From assembly GCA_034926225.1 (NCBI GenBank), contig JAYFRF010000006.1:45921-109920 (forward strand): a stretch of 64,000 nucleotides of DNA, in the 5' to 3' direction. Positions 32,192-41,767 of this stretch are shown here, piece by piece. The DNA comes from JAAZKA01 sp034926225. Lineage in GTDB: Bacteria > Bacillota > Clostridia > Oscillospirales > QAMX01. The notes under the pieces are model-generated. The model was given only the letters and a program-made list of their open reading frames with translations, was not told the DNA's origin and searched no databases. The translations under genes were made by a program, and so were the position numbers. Each line of letters starts with the position of its first letter. The stretch's first letter is position 1.

Positions 32192-32659
32192 ATGAAAAAC
32201 AATTTCGAGCAAATACGCTTGAATATTAGAAATAGACTCTATAATTTTATTGGTTCAGGTTCCGGAAGATGTGTTTTTGATATTGGCAATGGATATGTTG
32301 TGAAGGTGGCTAAAAACAGAAAAGGGTTAGCGCAAAACGAGGTTGAAATTGAAATATCATCCGTTGATCGCTCTGGTCTGTTTGCAAAAATCCTGCAATA
32401 TTCGGAAGATTCTAATTTTTTGATTATGCAGAAAGCAGAAAAAATAGAAAGCATGTCGGAGGTTTGGGCTTATTTCGGTGTTAAACGAAGCAGTGAATTT
32501 TACCGCCTTGATGTATTGCGAACTATTGCTGATAAGCACAACTTATTGCTAAGGGATTTGGGCAGGCCTGTAAATTGGGGAAAAATCAATGATAAACCCG
32601 TCATTATCGATTATGGCTTTACGCGGAATGTTATGAAAAAATATTATTCTTTTTTCTAA
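32192..32659 (+). CDS. Small kinase-fold-like protein
   Basis: 155 residues, AT-rich. The N-terminal part (GRCVFDIGNGYVVKVAKNRKG) looks like the glycine-rich strand and catalytic Lys of a protein-kinase N-lobe. FLIMQKAEKI resembles the hinge, and RDLGRPVNWG followed by VIIDYG resembles the catalytic Asp-Asn and D-F-G elements. The fold would be a very reduced kinase, similar to proteins seen in phages and islands. Whether it phosphorylates anything is unknown. AGGTG lies six bases before the chosen ATG; a GTG nine bases earlier is an alternative. Confidence 0.6.
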   Translation: MKNNFEQIRLNIRNRLYNFIGSGSGRCVFDIGNGYVVKVAKNRKGLAQNEVEIEISSVDRSGLFAKILQYSEDSNFLIMQKAEKIESMSEVWAYFGVKRSSEFYRLDVLRTIADKHNLLLRDLGRPVNWGKINDKPVIIDYGFTRNVMKKYYSFF

Positions 32660-32713
32660 CCTGGAGTGCCGTGAGATGACACCTTTACTATGAAGTGTTA
32701 ATCGTTTCAAAGA

Positions 32714-32752
32714 AAGGATGCTCCGCTAACCACCGGCGGAGCATCCGCTCCC
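32714..32752. terminator. Terminator-like hairpin before tex
   Basis: GGATGCTCCGC and GCGGAGCATCC pair over 11 bases around a short loop; a T-run is lacking. The 32660-32911 gap also holds TTGCAA...TACAAT, a likely tex promoter at 32838-32868. Confidence 0.55.
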
Positions 32753-32911
32753 TCAGCCCGCCTGGCAACCGGAGCACCCCCTCCCCCCCGGCGGAGTCGA
32801 TATCTCCCCTTTGCCGCGTGATCCTGCGCCGCGCCGCTTGCAATCGCAGCGGAAATTTGGTACAATAGAAGCATACCCTACGTGAAAACCTTGGAAAACA
32901 GGAGAAACTTC

Positions 32912-35062
32912 ATGGAAACCATCGCACAAATCCTTGCGCGGGAGCTTCAGCAGTCTCTCGCCAATGTGGAAAACGTCATCCGGCTGCTCGGTGAGGGGAA
33001 TACCATCCCCTTCATCGCGCGGTACCGCAAGGAACAGCACGGCTCGATGGACGATACCGCGCTGCGCGCCTTAGACGAGCGGCTCGGATACTTAAAAAAC
33101 CTCGCCGCGCGGCGCGAGGAGGTCAAGCGTGCCATCGCGGCGCAGGACAAGCTCTCGGACGAGCTTGCCGCTGCGATCGACGAGGCCGAAACGCTCGCCG
33201 TCGTGGAGGATCTATACCGGCCGTATAAGCAGAAGCGCCGCACCCGCGCCACCGTCGCCCGTGAGCGCGGTCTTGAGCCGCTTGCCCTGCTTCTTTTTGC
33301 GCAGGACGACCGCGTACGCGATATCCGTATCGCGGCTGCGCCGTATATCGACCCCGAACGGGGCGTGAATACCGTCGACGACGCGCTCGTGGGAGCCGCC
33401 GATATCATCGCGGAGACGCTTTCCGACGATGCGGGGCTGCGCGCGCAGCTGCGCGGCTTCCTTCAGCGGGAAGCCGTGCTGCGCTCGGTCAAGACGAAGG
33501 ATGAGGACTCCGTCTACCGGCTGTACTACGACTTTTCGCAGGCGCTGCCGCGCGTGGCGGGGCATCAGACGCTTGCGATCAATCGCGGAGAGAAGGAGGG
33601 ATACCTGAAGGTCTCCATCGAATGCGACAAAAAGCGTGCGTTGACGCTCATCCTCCGCGCCGTCGGTGTACCTGGGAGCGCCGCAATGGACTTTCTGCGC
33701 GCAACCGCCGAGGATGCGTGGGACAGACTCCTCGCGCCGTCGATGGAGCGGGAGCTGCGCACGGCGCTGACCGAAGCGGCAACCGAGGGCGCTATCCATA
33801 ACTTCGCCTCAAACCTCAAGCCCCTGCTGATGCAGCCGCCGGTCAAGGGCGCGGTCACGATGGGGCTCGACCCCGGCTACCGCAACGGCTGTAAGGTCGC
33901 CGTCGTCGACGCGACGGGCAAGGTCCTCGACACCGCCGTCGTCTACCCGACGTTCGGCGAGCGGCAGAAGGAGGAGGCCATCGCGCATCTCTCCGCGCTG
34001 ATCCGGCGTCACGGCGTGCGCTGTCTCGCCATCGGCAACGGCACCGCGTCGCGCGAGACAGAGCAGATGGCGGCACAGATGCTCCGGCGCATCGGGGGCG
34101 ATCTGTCCTATATGATCGTGAGCGAATCGGGCGCTTCGGTCTATTCGGCGTCAAAGCTCGCGGCGGAGGAGTTCCCGCAGTACGACGTGAACCTGCGCAG
34201 CGCGGTATCCATCGCCCGCCGCCTGCAGGATCCCCTCGCGGAGCTTGTGAAGATCGACCCCAAGGCCATCGGCGTGGGGCAGTACCAGCATGACATGCCC
34301 GGTGCGGCGCTCGACGACGCGCTCGACGGGGTTGTCGAGGACTGCGTGAACGCGGTGGGCGTGGACGTGAACACGGCGTCGGCGTCGCTTTTGCGGCGCA
34401 TCTCGGGCCTGACAGCGGCGACGGCGAAGAACATCGTGGCGTACCGTGAGGAAAACGGCGGATTTACAAGCCGAAAAGAGCTTTTGAAGGTACAAAAGCT
34501 CGGTCCCCGCGCGTATGAGCAGTGCGCGGGCTTCCTGCGCGTCCCGGAGAGCTGGACGCTGCTCGACCGCACCGGGGTGCATCCGGAAAGCTATGAAGCG
34601 GCGGAAAAGCTGCTCGCGCTGTTCGGCTGCACGGACGCGGACTTCCGCGCGGGAGGCATCCCCGGCATAGAGGCGCGTCTTGCCGCCTACGGCGCGGAAA
34701 ACGCCGCCCGCGACTGCGGCGTCGGCGTTCCGACGATCCTCGACATCGCAAGAGAGCTGATAAAGCCCGGCCGCGACCCGCGCGACGAGCTGCCGGAGCC
34801 TATCCTGCGCACCGATGTACTCGAAATGAAGGATCTGCGCCCCGATATGATCCTTTCCGGCACCGTGCGCAACGTCATCGACTTCGGCGCGTTTGTGGAC
34901 ATCGGCGTGCATCAGGACGGCCTCGTCCACATCTCGGAAATTGCCGACCGCCGCGTCCGCCACCCTTCGGAAGTGCTTTCCGTCGGGGATGTCGTGCGCG
35001 TGAAGGTGCTCGCAGTAGATGAAAAGCAGAATCGGATATCTTTATCCATCAAACAGGTTTGA
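32912..35062 (+). CDS. tex: Tex family RNA-binding transcription accessory protein
   Basis: 716 residues from the ATG behind ACAGGAGAAAC (the frame is open ten codons further but without a ribosome site). The order is that of Tex: N-terminal helical domain with GNTIPFIARYRKE, the YqgF-like RNase H fold (LDPGYRNGCKVAVVD), helix-hairpin-helix modules (ASASLLRRISGLTAATAKNI and the following block) and a C-terminal S1 domain ending in DEKQNRISLSIKQ. Tex binds nucleic acid and affects transcription and stress tolerance. Confidence 0.96.
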   Translation: METIAQILARELQQSLANVENVIRLLGEGNTIPFIARYRKEQHGSMDDTALRALDERLGYLKNLAARREEVKRAIAAQDKLSDELAAAIDEAETLAVVEDLYRPYKQKRRTRATVARERGLEPLALLLFAQDDRVRDIRIAAAPYIDPERGVNTVDDALVGAADIIAETLSDDAGLRAQLRGFLQREAVLRSVKTKDEDSVYRLYYDFSQALPRVAGHQTLAINRGEKEGYLKVSIECDKKRALTLILRAVGVPGSAAMDFLRATAEDAWDRLLAPSMERELRTALTEAATEGAIHNFASNLKPLLMQPPVKGAVTMGLDPGYRNGCKVAVVDATGKVLDTAVVYPTFGERQKEEAIAHLSALIRRHGVRCLAIGNGTASRETEQMAAQMLRRIGGDLSYMIVSESGASVYSASKLAAEEFPQYDVNLRSAVSIARRLQDPLAELVKIDPKAIGVGQYQHDMPGAALDDALDGVVEDCVNAVGVDVNTASASLLRRISGLTAATAKNIVAYREENGGFTSRKELLKVQKLGPRAYEQCAGFLRVPESWTLLDRTGVHPESYEAAEKLLALFGCTDADFRAGGIPGIEARLAAYGAENAARDCGVGVPTILDIARELIKPGRDPRDELPEPILRTDVLEMKDLRPDMILSGTVRNVIDFGAFVDIGVHQDGLVHISEIADRRVRHPSEVLSVGDVVRVKVLAVDEKQNRISLSIKQV

Positions 35063-35070
35063 TTATCTAG

Positions 35071-35513
35071 CTCATACCTTGCAGGGGGCGCTTCGCCCCC
35101 CTGCACCTCCCGACCTCTTTCTTTGCGCGAGCAAAGAAAGAGGGAAAGAAAGCTCGCTTAAGGGGACTGAAGTCCCCTTAAGTATCCCTCCGGTGTTGCG
35201 TCGCCTGCGGGCGACGCTTATACGGGGGCTTACCTTTCATAAAAACAGAGATGCCGTCGTTTTCTGATCCTTTCTGAAAAGCTTACCCATGTTCTAGGGT
35301 GGCATTTTCCGTTCGGATAGACAACGACGGCATTCTCAGCCATACACAAGCTAAACTCCCGTATAAGCATCGCGAAGCGATGCCGTTCCGGAGAGATTCT
35401 TAAGAGGACTTTAGTCCTCTTAAGACGGCTTTCTTTGTTACTTTCTTTGCCGGGGCAAAGAAAGTAGCCCGGAGAGGTCCGGAGGGGCGGGCAGCGCCCT
35501 CCGGGAGTATGAA
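35071..35513. repeat. Nested-palindrome element, copy 1 (type I core)
   Basis: Left to right the element holds hairpins GCAGGGGGCG/CGCCCCCCTGC, CTCTTTCTTTGC/GCAAAGAAAGAG, CTTAAGGGGACT/AGTCCCCTTAAG and GCGTCGCC/GGCGACGC. A long central hairpin follows (ATGCCGTCGTT/AACGACGGCAT with inner ACCC/GGGT). The same series then runs in reverse: GCATCGC/GCGATGC, CTTAAGAGGACT/AGTCCTCTTAAG, CTTTCTTTGCC/GGCAAAGAAAG and a GC hairpin. The ends CTCATACCTTGCAGG and a weakened GTATGAAC are inverted. It lies between convergent tex and the glycosidase gene. Confidence 0.85.
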
Positions 35514-35550
35514 CCAGATAATCAGCCCTGTTCGACGAATAAAGAATACC

Positions 35551-37278
35551 CTATTTCGCTTTGTAGACGACGAAAGCATTCGGTATCTGACGCCCATCCG
35601 TCTTATTCGATCCGGACGGGTACGTAATCACGCGGCCGTTGTAGTACATAACGGAGGACGACCCGCCGTCGAGGGCGCTTGCCTGGACCGCGCCGTATTT
35701 TGCGAGAATCCTCGCGCCATCGATGGACTGACACCCCAAAGAGCTTGCCGAGCGGCCGTTGATAACGAGCATCAGGACGGTACCATCGGCGGTCTGTCCG
35801 AGCGCCGTGCGGGGGTTGATGCCCCAGCCGTCGTTGACCGTGACGACGATCTCGCCGTTATTGATGAGCAGGGGTTTGAATTCCGCCGCGTCGCGCAGCT
35901 CGCGATCGAGCGACTTATACGAGCCTGTGAAGAGGACATTGTCATAGTCAAATCCGACGACCTTCCAGCTCTCGGTCTTCGACAGAACCTCACCGTCCGA
36001 AACGACATAGCCGTACGGCGAGCCGCCGTTGCCCGTACCACCGTCGTCGACGAAGCCCGAGGCGTTGATGCCGAGAATCGCACCGTTGTCCTCGCACAGC
36101 GTGGGGATGCGCTGCCCGACGCTCCACAGCTTCTTCGTTACGACTAAGCCCACCTGCGCCGGGTCGCGCACAATCGCAAGGACGCCGTTGAAGCCGTCGC
36201 CGGTGACGCGAACCAGCAAAATCCCGTTGCGCGTATCCAAGGCAAGCACCGTGTCACCGTTCGTCGTCTGGATCGTCGTGCCTTTACCATCGCGGTCTGC
36301 TTCGTCGATCATCAGATAGCCGTCCGCGTCGAACATCGCGTCTCCCTTCGTCAGCGCATAGCGGTTAAACGAGGCGATGTCCAACTCCGGATACGCAAGA
36401 TACAGCGGATGATTCGGGTCGAGCCATTCGGATATATCGCGTACCGTCGTCGTCGTAGCAGTCGCCGCCGTCGTCGCCTGCGAGGACGCGGCTGTCGTTC
36501 CGGCCGGCACGGTCGGCTGGGTCGCCGTCGTCGTGCCGCGCAGCGCGCCAAGCGTCGTGTTGTCGGTCGGTTTGACAAGCTCCTTGTCGGATACCATGTC
36601 CGCCTGCTCCTCGTCGAGCTTATACCGCGCCGTGACCGCTTCGTCAATGATCGATTTCGGGATGAACGCCGTCGCCAGCCACTGGTGCGACTTTGTGCTC
36701 ATCGCTGTTTCAATGTAGATCGTGCGCCATTTCGCGATGAACGCGTTGGGCGAAAACACCGCGATCAGATACAGCGCGATCAGGAGCACCGCTGCGATGC
36801 CGACACGCCACGGCCAGCGCAGACGCCGCTTTTTTACGGGCATCTCCGGCTCCGGAACCCGTTCCGGCAGCCTCACACGAGGCGCGACCGGGGGTTTTGC
36901 ACCGCCCGCCCCGCTCGCGCCGTCCGGCTCATGAGACGAGGTAAATACCACATCCTCATCGTCGACCCAGCGATACCCCGCCTGCCCCGGACGCGGTGCA
37001 TTCACAGGATTTGTCTGCTGCACCGCCGGACGGACGGGCTGCTTTGACTGCGGCTGTGGTATGCGCGGCTGTGGTGTCGGACGTGCCGTAACCTGAGGCT
37101 GCAGTGTGCGCGGCGCGGATGCCGACTGTACCGTAGTTTGCTCCGTATCGTCGTCGATCAGATAGTATCCCGCATTATCCCGAGCGTAAGTATCCTGCTT
37201 TGCAGGCTCACCCTCCAGCGCGGAGGAACCGTTCGTTTTCCCGTTCACGCGGCGGCCGCCGCCTCCGTATAACTTCAT
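35551..37278 (-). CDS. Membrane-anchored phosphodiester glycosidase family protein (NAGPA domain)
   Basis: 575 residues: a Pro/Gln-rich cytoplasmic N-terminus (1-175), one TM helix (WRVGIAAVLLIALYLIAVFS), a Thr/Ala-rich linker near residue 250, and a C-terminal NAGPA (phosphodiester glycosidase) domain (about 395-570). The last contains LGINASGFVDDGG, NPRTALGQTADGTVLMLVIN and DGGSSSVMYYNG. The family cuts sugar-phosphodiester links in exopolymers or caps. The domain lies outside the cell, so wall or exopolysaccharide processing is likely. It is a single gene, convergent with tex across a repeat element. Confidence 0.9.
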   Translation of the reverse strand: MKLYGGGGRRVNGKTNGSSALEGEPAKQDTYARDNAGYYLIDDDTEQTTVQSASAPRTLQPQVTARPTPQPRIPQPQSKQPVRPAVQQTNPVNAPRPGQAGYRWVDDEDVVFTSSHEPDGASGAGGAKPPVAPRVRLPERVPEPEMPVKKRRLRWPWRVGIAAVLLIALYLIAVFSPNAFIAKWRTIYIETAMSTKSHQWLATAFIPKSIIDEAVTARYKLDEEQADMVSDKELVKPTDNTTLGALRGTTTATQPTVPAGTTAASSQATTAATATTTTVRDISEWLDPNHPLYLAYPELDIASFNRYALTKGDAMFDADGYLMIDEADRDGKGTTIQTTNGDTVLALDTRNGILLVRVTGDGFNGVLAIVRDPAQVGLVVTKKLWSVGQRIPTLCEDNGAILGINASGFVDDGGTGNGGSPYGYVVSDGEVLSKTESWKVVGFDYDNVLFTGSYKSLDRELRDAAEFKPLLINNGEIVVTVNDGWGINPRTALGQTADGTVLMLVINGRSASSLGCQSIDGARILAKYGAVQASALDGGSSSVMYYNGRVITYPSGSNKTDGRQIPNAFVVYKAK

Positions 37279-37480
37279 ATCTTAACTTATCCTTTCGCGT
37301 TCCGTTTACATATGTTAGACGAATTCGCTATAAAAATTGTTTCCCCAAAAGAAAACCGTTTTCGTGTTATTCTATCACAATCCGCGCTTTTTTACAAGGA
37401 TATATTGCGTAAGGAATTTCGAATTTTTGGCATAGCTTTATGCCATGCAAAAAATAATATCATAAGACGTATAATACTAC

Positions 37481-37512
37481 TTGACAAATGATATTATACA
37501 TGGTATAGTATC
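37481..37512 (+). promoter_or_regulatory. padR operon promoter with overlapping operator palindrome
   Basis: TTGACA (37481-37486), 17 bases, TATAGT (37504-37509). The 23-bp imperfect palindrome GATATTATAC-ATG-GTATAGTATC (37490-37512) covers the spacer and -10, the usual place for a PadR repressor site. Confidence 0.65.
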
Positions 37513-37532
37513 AACCGTAAGGAGGGGAGCGG

Positions 37533-37889
37533 ATGGATCCTCAGTTAAAAAAGGGATTGCTGGACGCGTGCGTGCTCGCGGTGATCGAGGACCGTGACAC
37601 GTATGGGTACAGTCTGACGCAAAAGACCGTGGAGCTGCTCGGCGTATCGGAGTCGTCGCTGTACCCGGTGCTTCGGAGACTGGAGCAGCAGGGGTGCTTT
37701 GAGACGTACAATGCGGAATACGGCGGCCGGCTGCGCAAGTACTACCGGATGACGCCGAAAGGACAGGAGCGGCTCAGCGATATGCGGGCGGATATGAATG
37801 CTCTGCACCGGATTATTGAATTTATCATGGGAAACGACGCGAAAAAGGATGGAATTACGCGTCTTTCGGACGGAGGGGAAGCCAAGTGA
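37533..37889 (+). CDS. PadR family transcriptional regulator
   Basis: 118 residues, the normal size of short PadR (subfamily 2) proteins: winged helix with YGYSLTQKTVELLGVSESSLYPVLRRLEQ and RLRKYYRMTPKGQERL, then a dimerising C-terminal helix. AAGGAGGGG precedes the ATG. The next gene starts inside its stop (GTGA), so padR, the HAAS gene and the DUF4097 gene form a tight operon. PadR probably represses its own operon through the palindrome over the promoter. Confidence 0.93.
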   Translation: MDPQLKKGLLDACVLAVIEDRDTYGYSLTQKTVELLGVSESSLYPVLRRLEQQGCFETYNAEYGGRLRKYYRMTPKGQERLSDMRADMNALHRIIEFIMGNDAKKDGITRLSDGGEAK

Positions 37890-38512
37890 CAAAGGAAGCG
37901 TTTTTAACGGCGCTTGCAAACGGTCTGTCGACGCTGCCGCAGGAGGAGCGCGACGAAGCGCTGCGGTATTACCGCGAATACATCGAAGACGGCGTGGAAG
38001 CCGGGCGAAGCGAGGCCGATGTCGTCGCCTCCCTAGACCCACCGGGGACGATCGCGCTGCAAATCTGCCGGGAGTCCACCTTTAAGCGTGCGGCGGCGCG
38101 TCCGACGCCGCGCAACACCTCGCGGGCGCTGGCGGCGGTGTTCGGGGTGCTGTCGCTGCCGGTGACACTGCCGATCGCCCTCTGTCTGATCGCAGCGGCC
38201 TTCTGCGTGGTCATCGCGGCGTTCGCGGTGGCGGCATCCGTCGCGGCGGGCATCGTCGCGGTCGTCGCGGCGGCACTCGTGATGGGGGTGCGGTCGATCT
38301 GGTTACTCGCGGCGGGTGTTATGACCGGCAGTGCGGCGGTGTTCACCGTCGGACTCGGGCTTTGCGGTGTCGCGGTCGCAATTTTCTCGGTGATCGCACT
38401 TTCGTATGTACTCTACGGCGTCGGGAAAGGTGTCGGACGGTTCTTTCGCTGGTTAGGCGGCACGGTACGTAAGCTCGGCAACAAAAATCGGAAAGGAGGG
38501 GAAGCCGCATGA
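37886..38512 (+). CDS. HAAS/DUF1700 domain membrane protein
   Basis: 208 residues: an N-terminal HAAS helical domain (ALANGLSTLPQEERDEALRY and the YYREYIEDG signature) and four hydrophobic segments (about 88-108, 110-130, 132-152 and 155-178). GTG start overlaps the PadR stop. HAAS proteins are commonly linked to PadR regulators and DUF4097 proteins and are thought to signal envelope state; the mechanism is not known. Confidence 0.9.
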   Translation: MTKEAFLTALANGLSTLPQEERDEALRYYREYIEDGVEAGRSEADVVASLDPPGTIALQICRESTFKRAAARPTPRNTSRALAAVFGVLSLPVTLPIALCLIAAAFCVVIAAFAVAASVAAGIVAVVAAALVMGVRSIWLLAAGVMTGSAAVFTVGLGLCGVAVAIFSVIALSYVLYGVGKGVGRFFRWLGGTVRKLGNKNRKGGEAA

Positions 38513-39438
38513 AAAAAACGATGAAAACGCTCGCTGTTATCGCGGCTGTCCTTTTAAGTCTCGGCCTGATCGTCTGCGTAGGCGCGATGGCAACGACGGA
38601 AAATGGCTTCCGGGACGCCGTGTCCTGGTTTACGACCCCACTCTTCGTCAGCTGGGACAACAATACGCACCGTCTGCGCGTCAGCGTTCCCGAGGAATAC
38701 GGCGAGCCCGCGTCGTATGACTTCACAGCCGCCGGCGCGATTCGCGAAATTGTCATCGAAACCGTCTCGCCGCGCATCCGTCTCGTACCTACTGCCGGCA
38801 TCGACCGCATGCGCGTGCATTATACCGAGCGCTATGACGGCCAGTTCATCGTCGCGGAGGACGGCGGCACGCTGCGTATCACACAGGACGCCGTCATCGG
38901 TTCTGTCGGCCTCGATTTTCAATCGCTGACGGAGGAAATCATTATCGAATACCCCTCAGGAACCGCGCTGGACGCACTGACCATCGAAAGTGTCAACGGG
39001 TCCGTTGACATCGGCGCGCTGACCGCGAAAACGGTCAGGCTTGGCGGCACGAACGGCGGCGTCCATCTTTCGGAGCTGACCGCGAACACCGTCGTCTACG
39101 CAAGCGTCAACGGCAGTCTGACCGGCACGCTCACCTGCGACAGTCTGACGGCGAACACAACCAACGGCGGCTTCACGCTGGCGCTCGACGCGCGGAGTGC
39201 GGAATTCGCCCACGTCAACGCCGACATCAAACTGACGCTTGCGGGTTCCCCGGGCGAATACGCCCTAGACTACAGCGCCGTGAACACCGATCTTGAATTC
39301 AACGGCCGCGACTTAGACGCGGGACAGTATACCTTCACCGCCGACGGCCGCCCCATCGTCGGCGTAGCCAACGCCGCGCGCGTCCTCCGCATCAGCGGCA
39401 CCAACGGCGGCGTCTCCCTTGAGACGGTGCGGCCTTAG
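38509..39438 (+). CDS. DUF4097 family adhesin-like beta-repeat protein
   Basis: 309 residues: N-terminal signal anchor (residues 6-28) and a long right-handed beta-repeat region typical of DUF4097 (VNGSVDIGALTAKTVRLGGT, NGGVHLSELTANTV and similar repeats, ending TNGGVSLETV). ATG overlaps the upstream TGA. The protein is expected outside the membrane and completes the PadR-HAAS-DUF4097 operon. Its role is unknown. Confidence 0.88.
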   Translation: MKKTMKTLAVIAAVLLSLGLIVCVGAMATTENGFRDAVSWFTTPLFVSWDNNTHRLRVSVPEEYGEPASYDFTAAGAIREIVIETVSPRIRLVPTAGIDRMRVHYTERYDGQFIVAEDGGTLRITQDAVIGSVGLDFQSLTEEIIIEYPSGTALDALTIESVNGSVDIGALTAKTVRLGGTNGGVHLSELTANTVVYASVNGSLTGTLTCDSLTANTTNGGFTLALDARSAEFAHVNADIKLTLAGSPGEYALDYSAVNTDLEFNGRDLDAGQYTFTADGRPIVGVANAARVLRISGTNGGVSLETVRP

Positions 39439-39473
39439 GCAGAAGGCACCTTTCTTAACAAACCTTCCCGTTG

Positions 39474-39916
39474 CTGATACCTTGCAGGGGGCGTTTCGCC
39501 CCCCTGCACCCTCCGACCTCTTTCTTTGCGCGAGCAAAGAAAGAGGGAAAGAAAGCTCGCTTAGGGGAACGAAGTTCCCCTAAGTACCCCTCCGGGGTTG
39601 CGTCGCCTGCGGGCGACGCTTATACGAAGGTTTCCCTCTCATATAAACAGATATGCCGTCGTTTTCTGATCCTTTCCGAAAAGCTTACCCTTGTTCTTGG
39701 GTGGCATTTTCCGTTCGGATAGACAACGACGGCATTTTCAGCCTTATACAAACTAAACTCCCGTATAAGCATCGCGAAGCGATGCCGTTTTCGGAGAGCT
39801 TCTTAAGAGGACTTTAGTCCTCTTAAGCGAGCTTTCTTTCCCTCTTTCTTTGCTCGCGCAAAGAAAGAGGTCGGGAGGTGCAGGGGGGCGAAGCGCCCCC
39901 TGCAAAGGTATGAGCT
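39474..39916. repeat. Nested-palindrome element, copy 2 (type I core)
   Basis: Same order of hairpins as copy 1, with paired changes: the left third stem is CTTAGGGGAAC/GTTCCCCTAAG instead of CTTAAGGGGACT/AGTCCCCTTAAG. The right end carries the fully symmetric CTCTTTCTTTGCTCGCGCAA module and finishes CCCCCTGCAAAGGTATGAGC, the inverse of the left end (TGATACCTTGCAGGGGG). The central hairpin is nearly identical to copy 1. It lies between convergent DUF4097 and typA genes. Confidence 0.87.
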
Positions 39917-39946
39917 TAGAATAAAGTCTGTTGAAAAAAGGAAAGC

Positions 39947-41767
39947 TTACCTGTTTCTGGAAGCCATGCGCATTCTCTCGGAATGGTCAAGAACCTTTTT
40001 GCGTACCCGCAGGCTTTTGGGGGTAACCTCTAATAACTCGTCGCTGGCCAAAAACTCCAGCGCCTCCTCGAGGCTCATGATCCGCGGGGACTGCAGGCGC
40101 AGCGCTTCATCCGAGCCTGCCGCGCGCATGTTGGTGATGTGCTTCTTTTTGCAGACGTTGACCACAATGTCGTCCCCCTTCGGAGAGGCGCCGACCACCA
40201 TGCCCGCATAGACCGGAGTACCCGGCGTGATGAATAGTGTACCGCGATCCTGCGCGTTGAACAGGCCGTAGGTAACCGCCTCGCCCGTCTCGAACGACAC
40301 GAGCGACCCGACGCTGCGCCCCGGCAGCTCGCCCTTGTACGGTGCATAGTCGTGGAAGACCGCGCTCATGATGCCTTCGCCGCGCGTGTCCGTCATGAAC
40401 TCCGAACGGTAGCCGAACAGCCCGCGTGACGGGATGAGGAACTCTAAGCGCATCCGGCTGCCCATCGGCGTCATCTGTGTAAGCTCGCCCTTGCGGGAGC
40501 CGAGCTTCTCCATGACCGAGCCGACGCATTCCGCGGGAACATCCGCGACGAATTCCTCGAACGGCTCGCATAAGACCCCGCCAATCTCCTGCATTAAGAC
40601 GCGCGGCGCGCCGACCTGCAGCTCATACCCCTCGCGGCGGATCGTCTCGATCAGGATGGACAGGTGCATCTCGCCGCGTCCGAGGACGCGGAAGGCGTCG
40701 GTGGAGTCCGTTTCCTCGACATGCAGCGATACGTCGCGCAAAAGCTCGCGGAACAGACGGTCGCGCAGGTTCCTCGACGTGACGTACTTGCCCTCACGCC
40801 CGGCAAAGGGGCTGTCGTTGACCATAAAGGTCATCTCGACCGTCGGCGGGGAAATTTTAACGAAGGCGACCGGCTCGATACAGGTCGGGACGCAGACTGT
40901 GTTGCCGATGTTGATCGTCTCGACGCCGGACATGCAGACGATGTCTCCGGCCACCGCTCTCTCGACCGGCGTGCGCTTTAACCCGTCGAACTGATACAGC
41001 GCGGTGATCTTGCCGCGCGTGGACGTCTCCGTACGGTGATAGTCGCAGACCTGGATTTCCTGTCCGACGCGGAACTCGCCGCGCTCGATTTTGCCGATGG
41101 CCATGCGTCCGACATACTCGTTGTAGTCGACGCAGGACACGAGCATCTGCGGCGCGCCTTCGGCATCGACGTCCGGCGCGGGGATGGTGCGCACGATGGT
41201 CTCAAACAGCGCGGTCAGATCCTCGCCCGGCTCGTCCCAGACAAGGGACGCCGTTCCCTCGCGCCCGGAGCAGTAGACGATGGGGCTGTCTAGGACGTCG
41301 GGGTTGGCATTCAAGTCGAGCATCAGCTCGAGCACCTCGTCGCCGATCTCGGCGGTACGGGCGTCGGGGCGGTCGATCTTATTAACGACGATAATCACGC
41401 GCAGATTTAAGTCGAGCGCCTTTTGCAGGACGAAGCGCGTCTGCGGCATCGGCCCCTCGAACGCGTCGACGAGCAGCAGTACGCCGTCGACCATTTTTAA
41501 GACGCGTTCGACCTCGCCGCCGAAGTCGGCGTGTCCGGGCGTATCGACGATATTGATTTTAATGCCATGGTACTCGGCGGAAGTATTTTTGGCGAGAATA
41601 GTAATGCCGCGCTCACGTTCGAGGTCGCCGGAGTCCATCACGCGCTCCTGCACGTTCTGGTTCTCGCGGAAGATCCCACCCTGACGGAGCATCTGGTCTA
41701 CGAGTGTGGTCTTCCCGTGGTCGACGTGAGCGATAATTGCGATATTGCGTAAATTGCTGCGAATCAA
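39947..41767 (-). CDS. typA: Ribosome-associated GTPase TypA/BipA
   Basis: 606 residues from a TTG start (LIRSNLRNIAIIAHVDHGKT) with GGAGG eight bases upstream; a longer frame exists but its extra 22 residues are not family-like. G motifs: AHVDHGKT (P-loop), DTPGHADFGGE and NKIDRPDAR. The EF-G-like domains III and V and the C-terminal TypA domain (RGLFGYRSEFMTDTRGEG) follow. TypA binds the ribosome and acts in 50S assembly and stress growth. It stands alone, preceded by its own promoter region. Confidence 0.96.
   Translation of the reverse strand: MIRSNLRNIAIIAHVDHGKTTLVDQMLRQGGIFRENQNVQERVMDSGDLERERGITILAKNTSAEYHGIKINIVDTPGHADFGGEVERVLKMVDGVLLLVDAFEGPMPQTRFVLQKALDLNLRVIIVVNKIDRPDARTAEIGDEVLELMLDLNANPDVLDSPIVYCSGREGTASLVWDEPGEDLTALFETIVRTIPAPDVDAEGAPQMLVSCVDYNEYVGRMAIGKIERGEFRVGQEIQVCDYHRTETSTRGKITALYQFDGLKRTPVERAVAGDIVCMSGVETINIGNTVCVPTCIEPVAFVKISPPTVEMTFMVNDSPFAGREGKYVTSRNLRDRLFRELLRDVSLHVEETDSTDAFRVLGRGEMHLSILIETIRREGYELQVGAPRVLMQEIGGVLCEPFEEFVADVPAECVGSVMEKLGSRKGELTQMTPMGSRMRLEFLIPSRGLFGYRSEFMTDTRGEGIMSAVFHDYAPYKGELPGRSVGSLVSFETGEAVTYGLFNAQDRGTLFITPGTPVYAGMVVGASPKGDDIVVNVCKKKHITNMRAAGSDEALRLQSPRIMSLEEALEFLASDELLEVTPKSLRVRKKVLDHSERMRMASRNR

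Noticed and set aside
35019..35267. Small frames inside the palindrome elements (products resembling LQGALRPPAPPDLFLC)
   Set aside because: The same peptide fragments recur in every copy and in both orientations because the DNA is palindromic. They lack ribosome sites and should not be called proteins.
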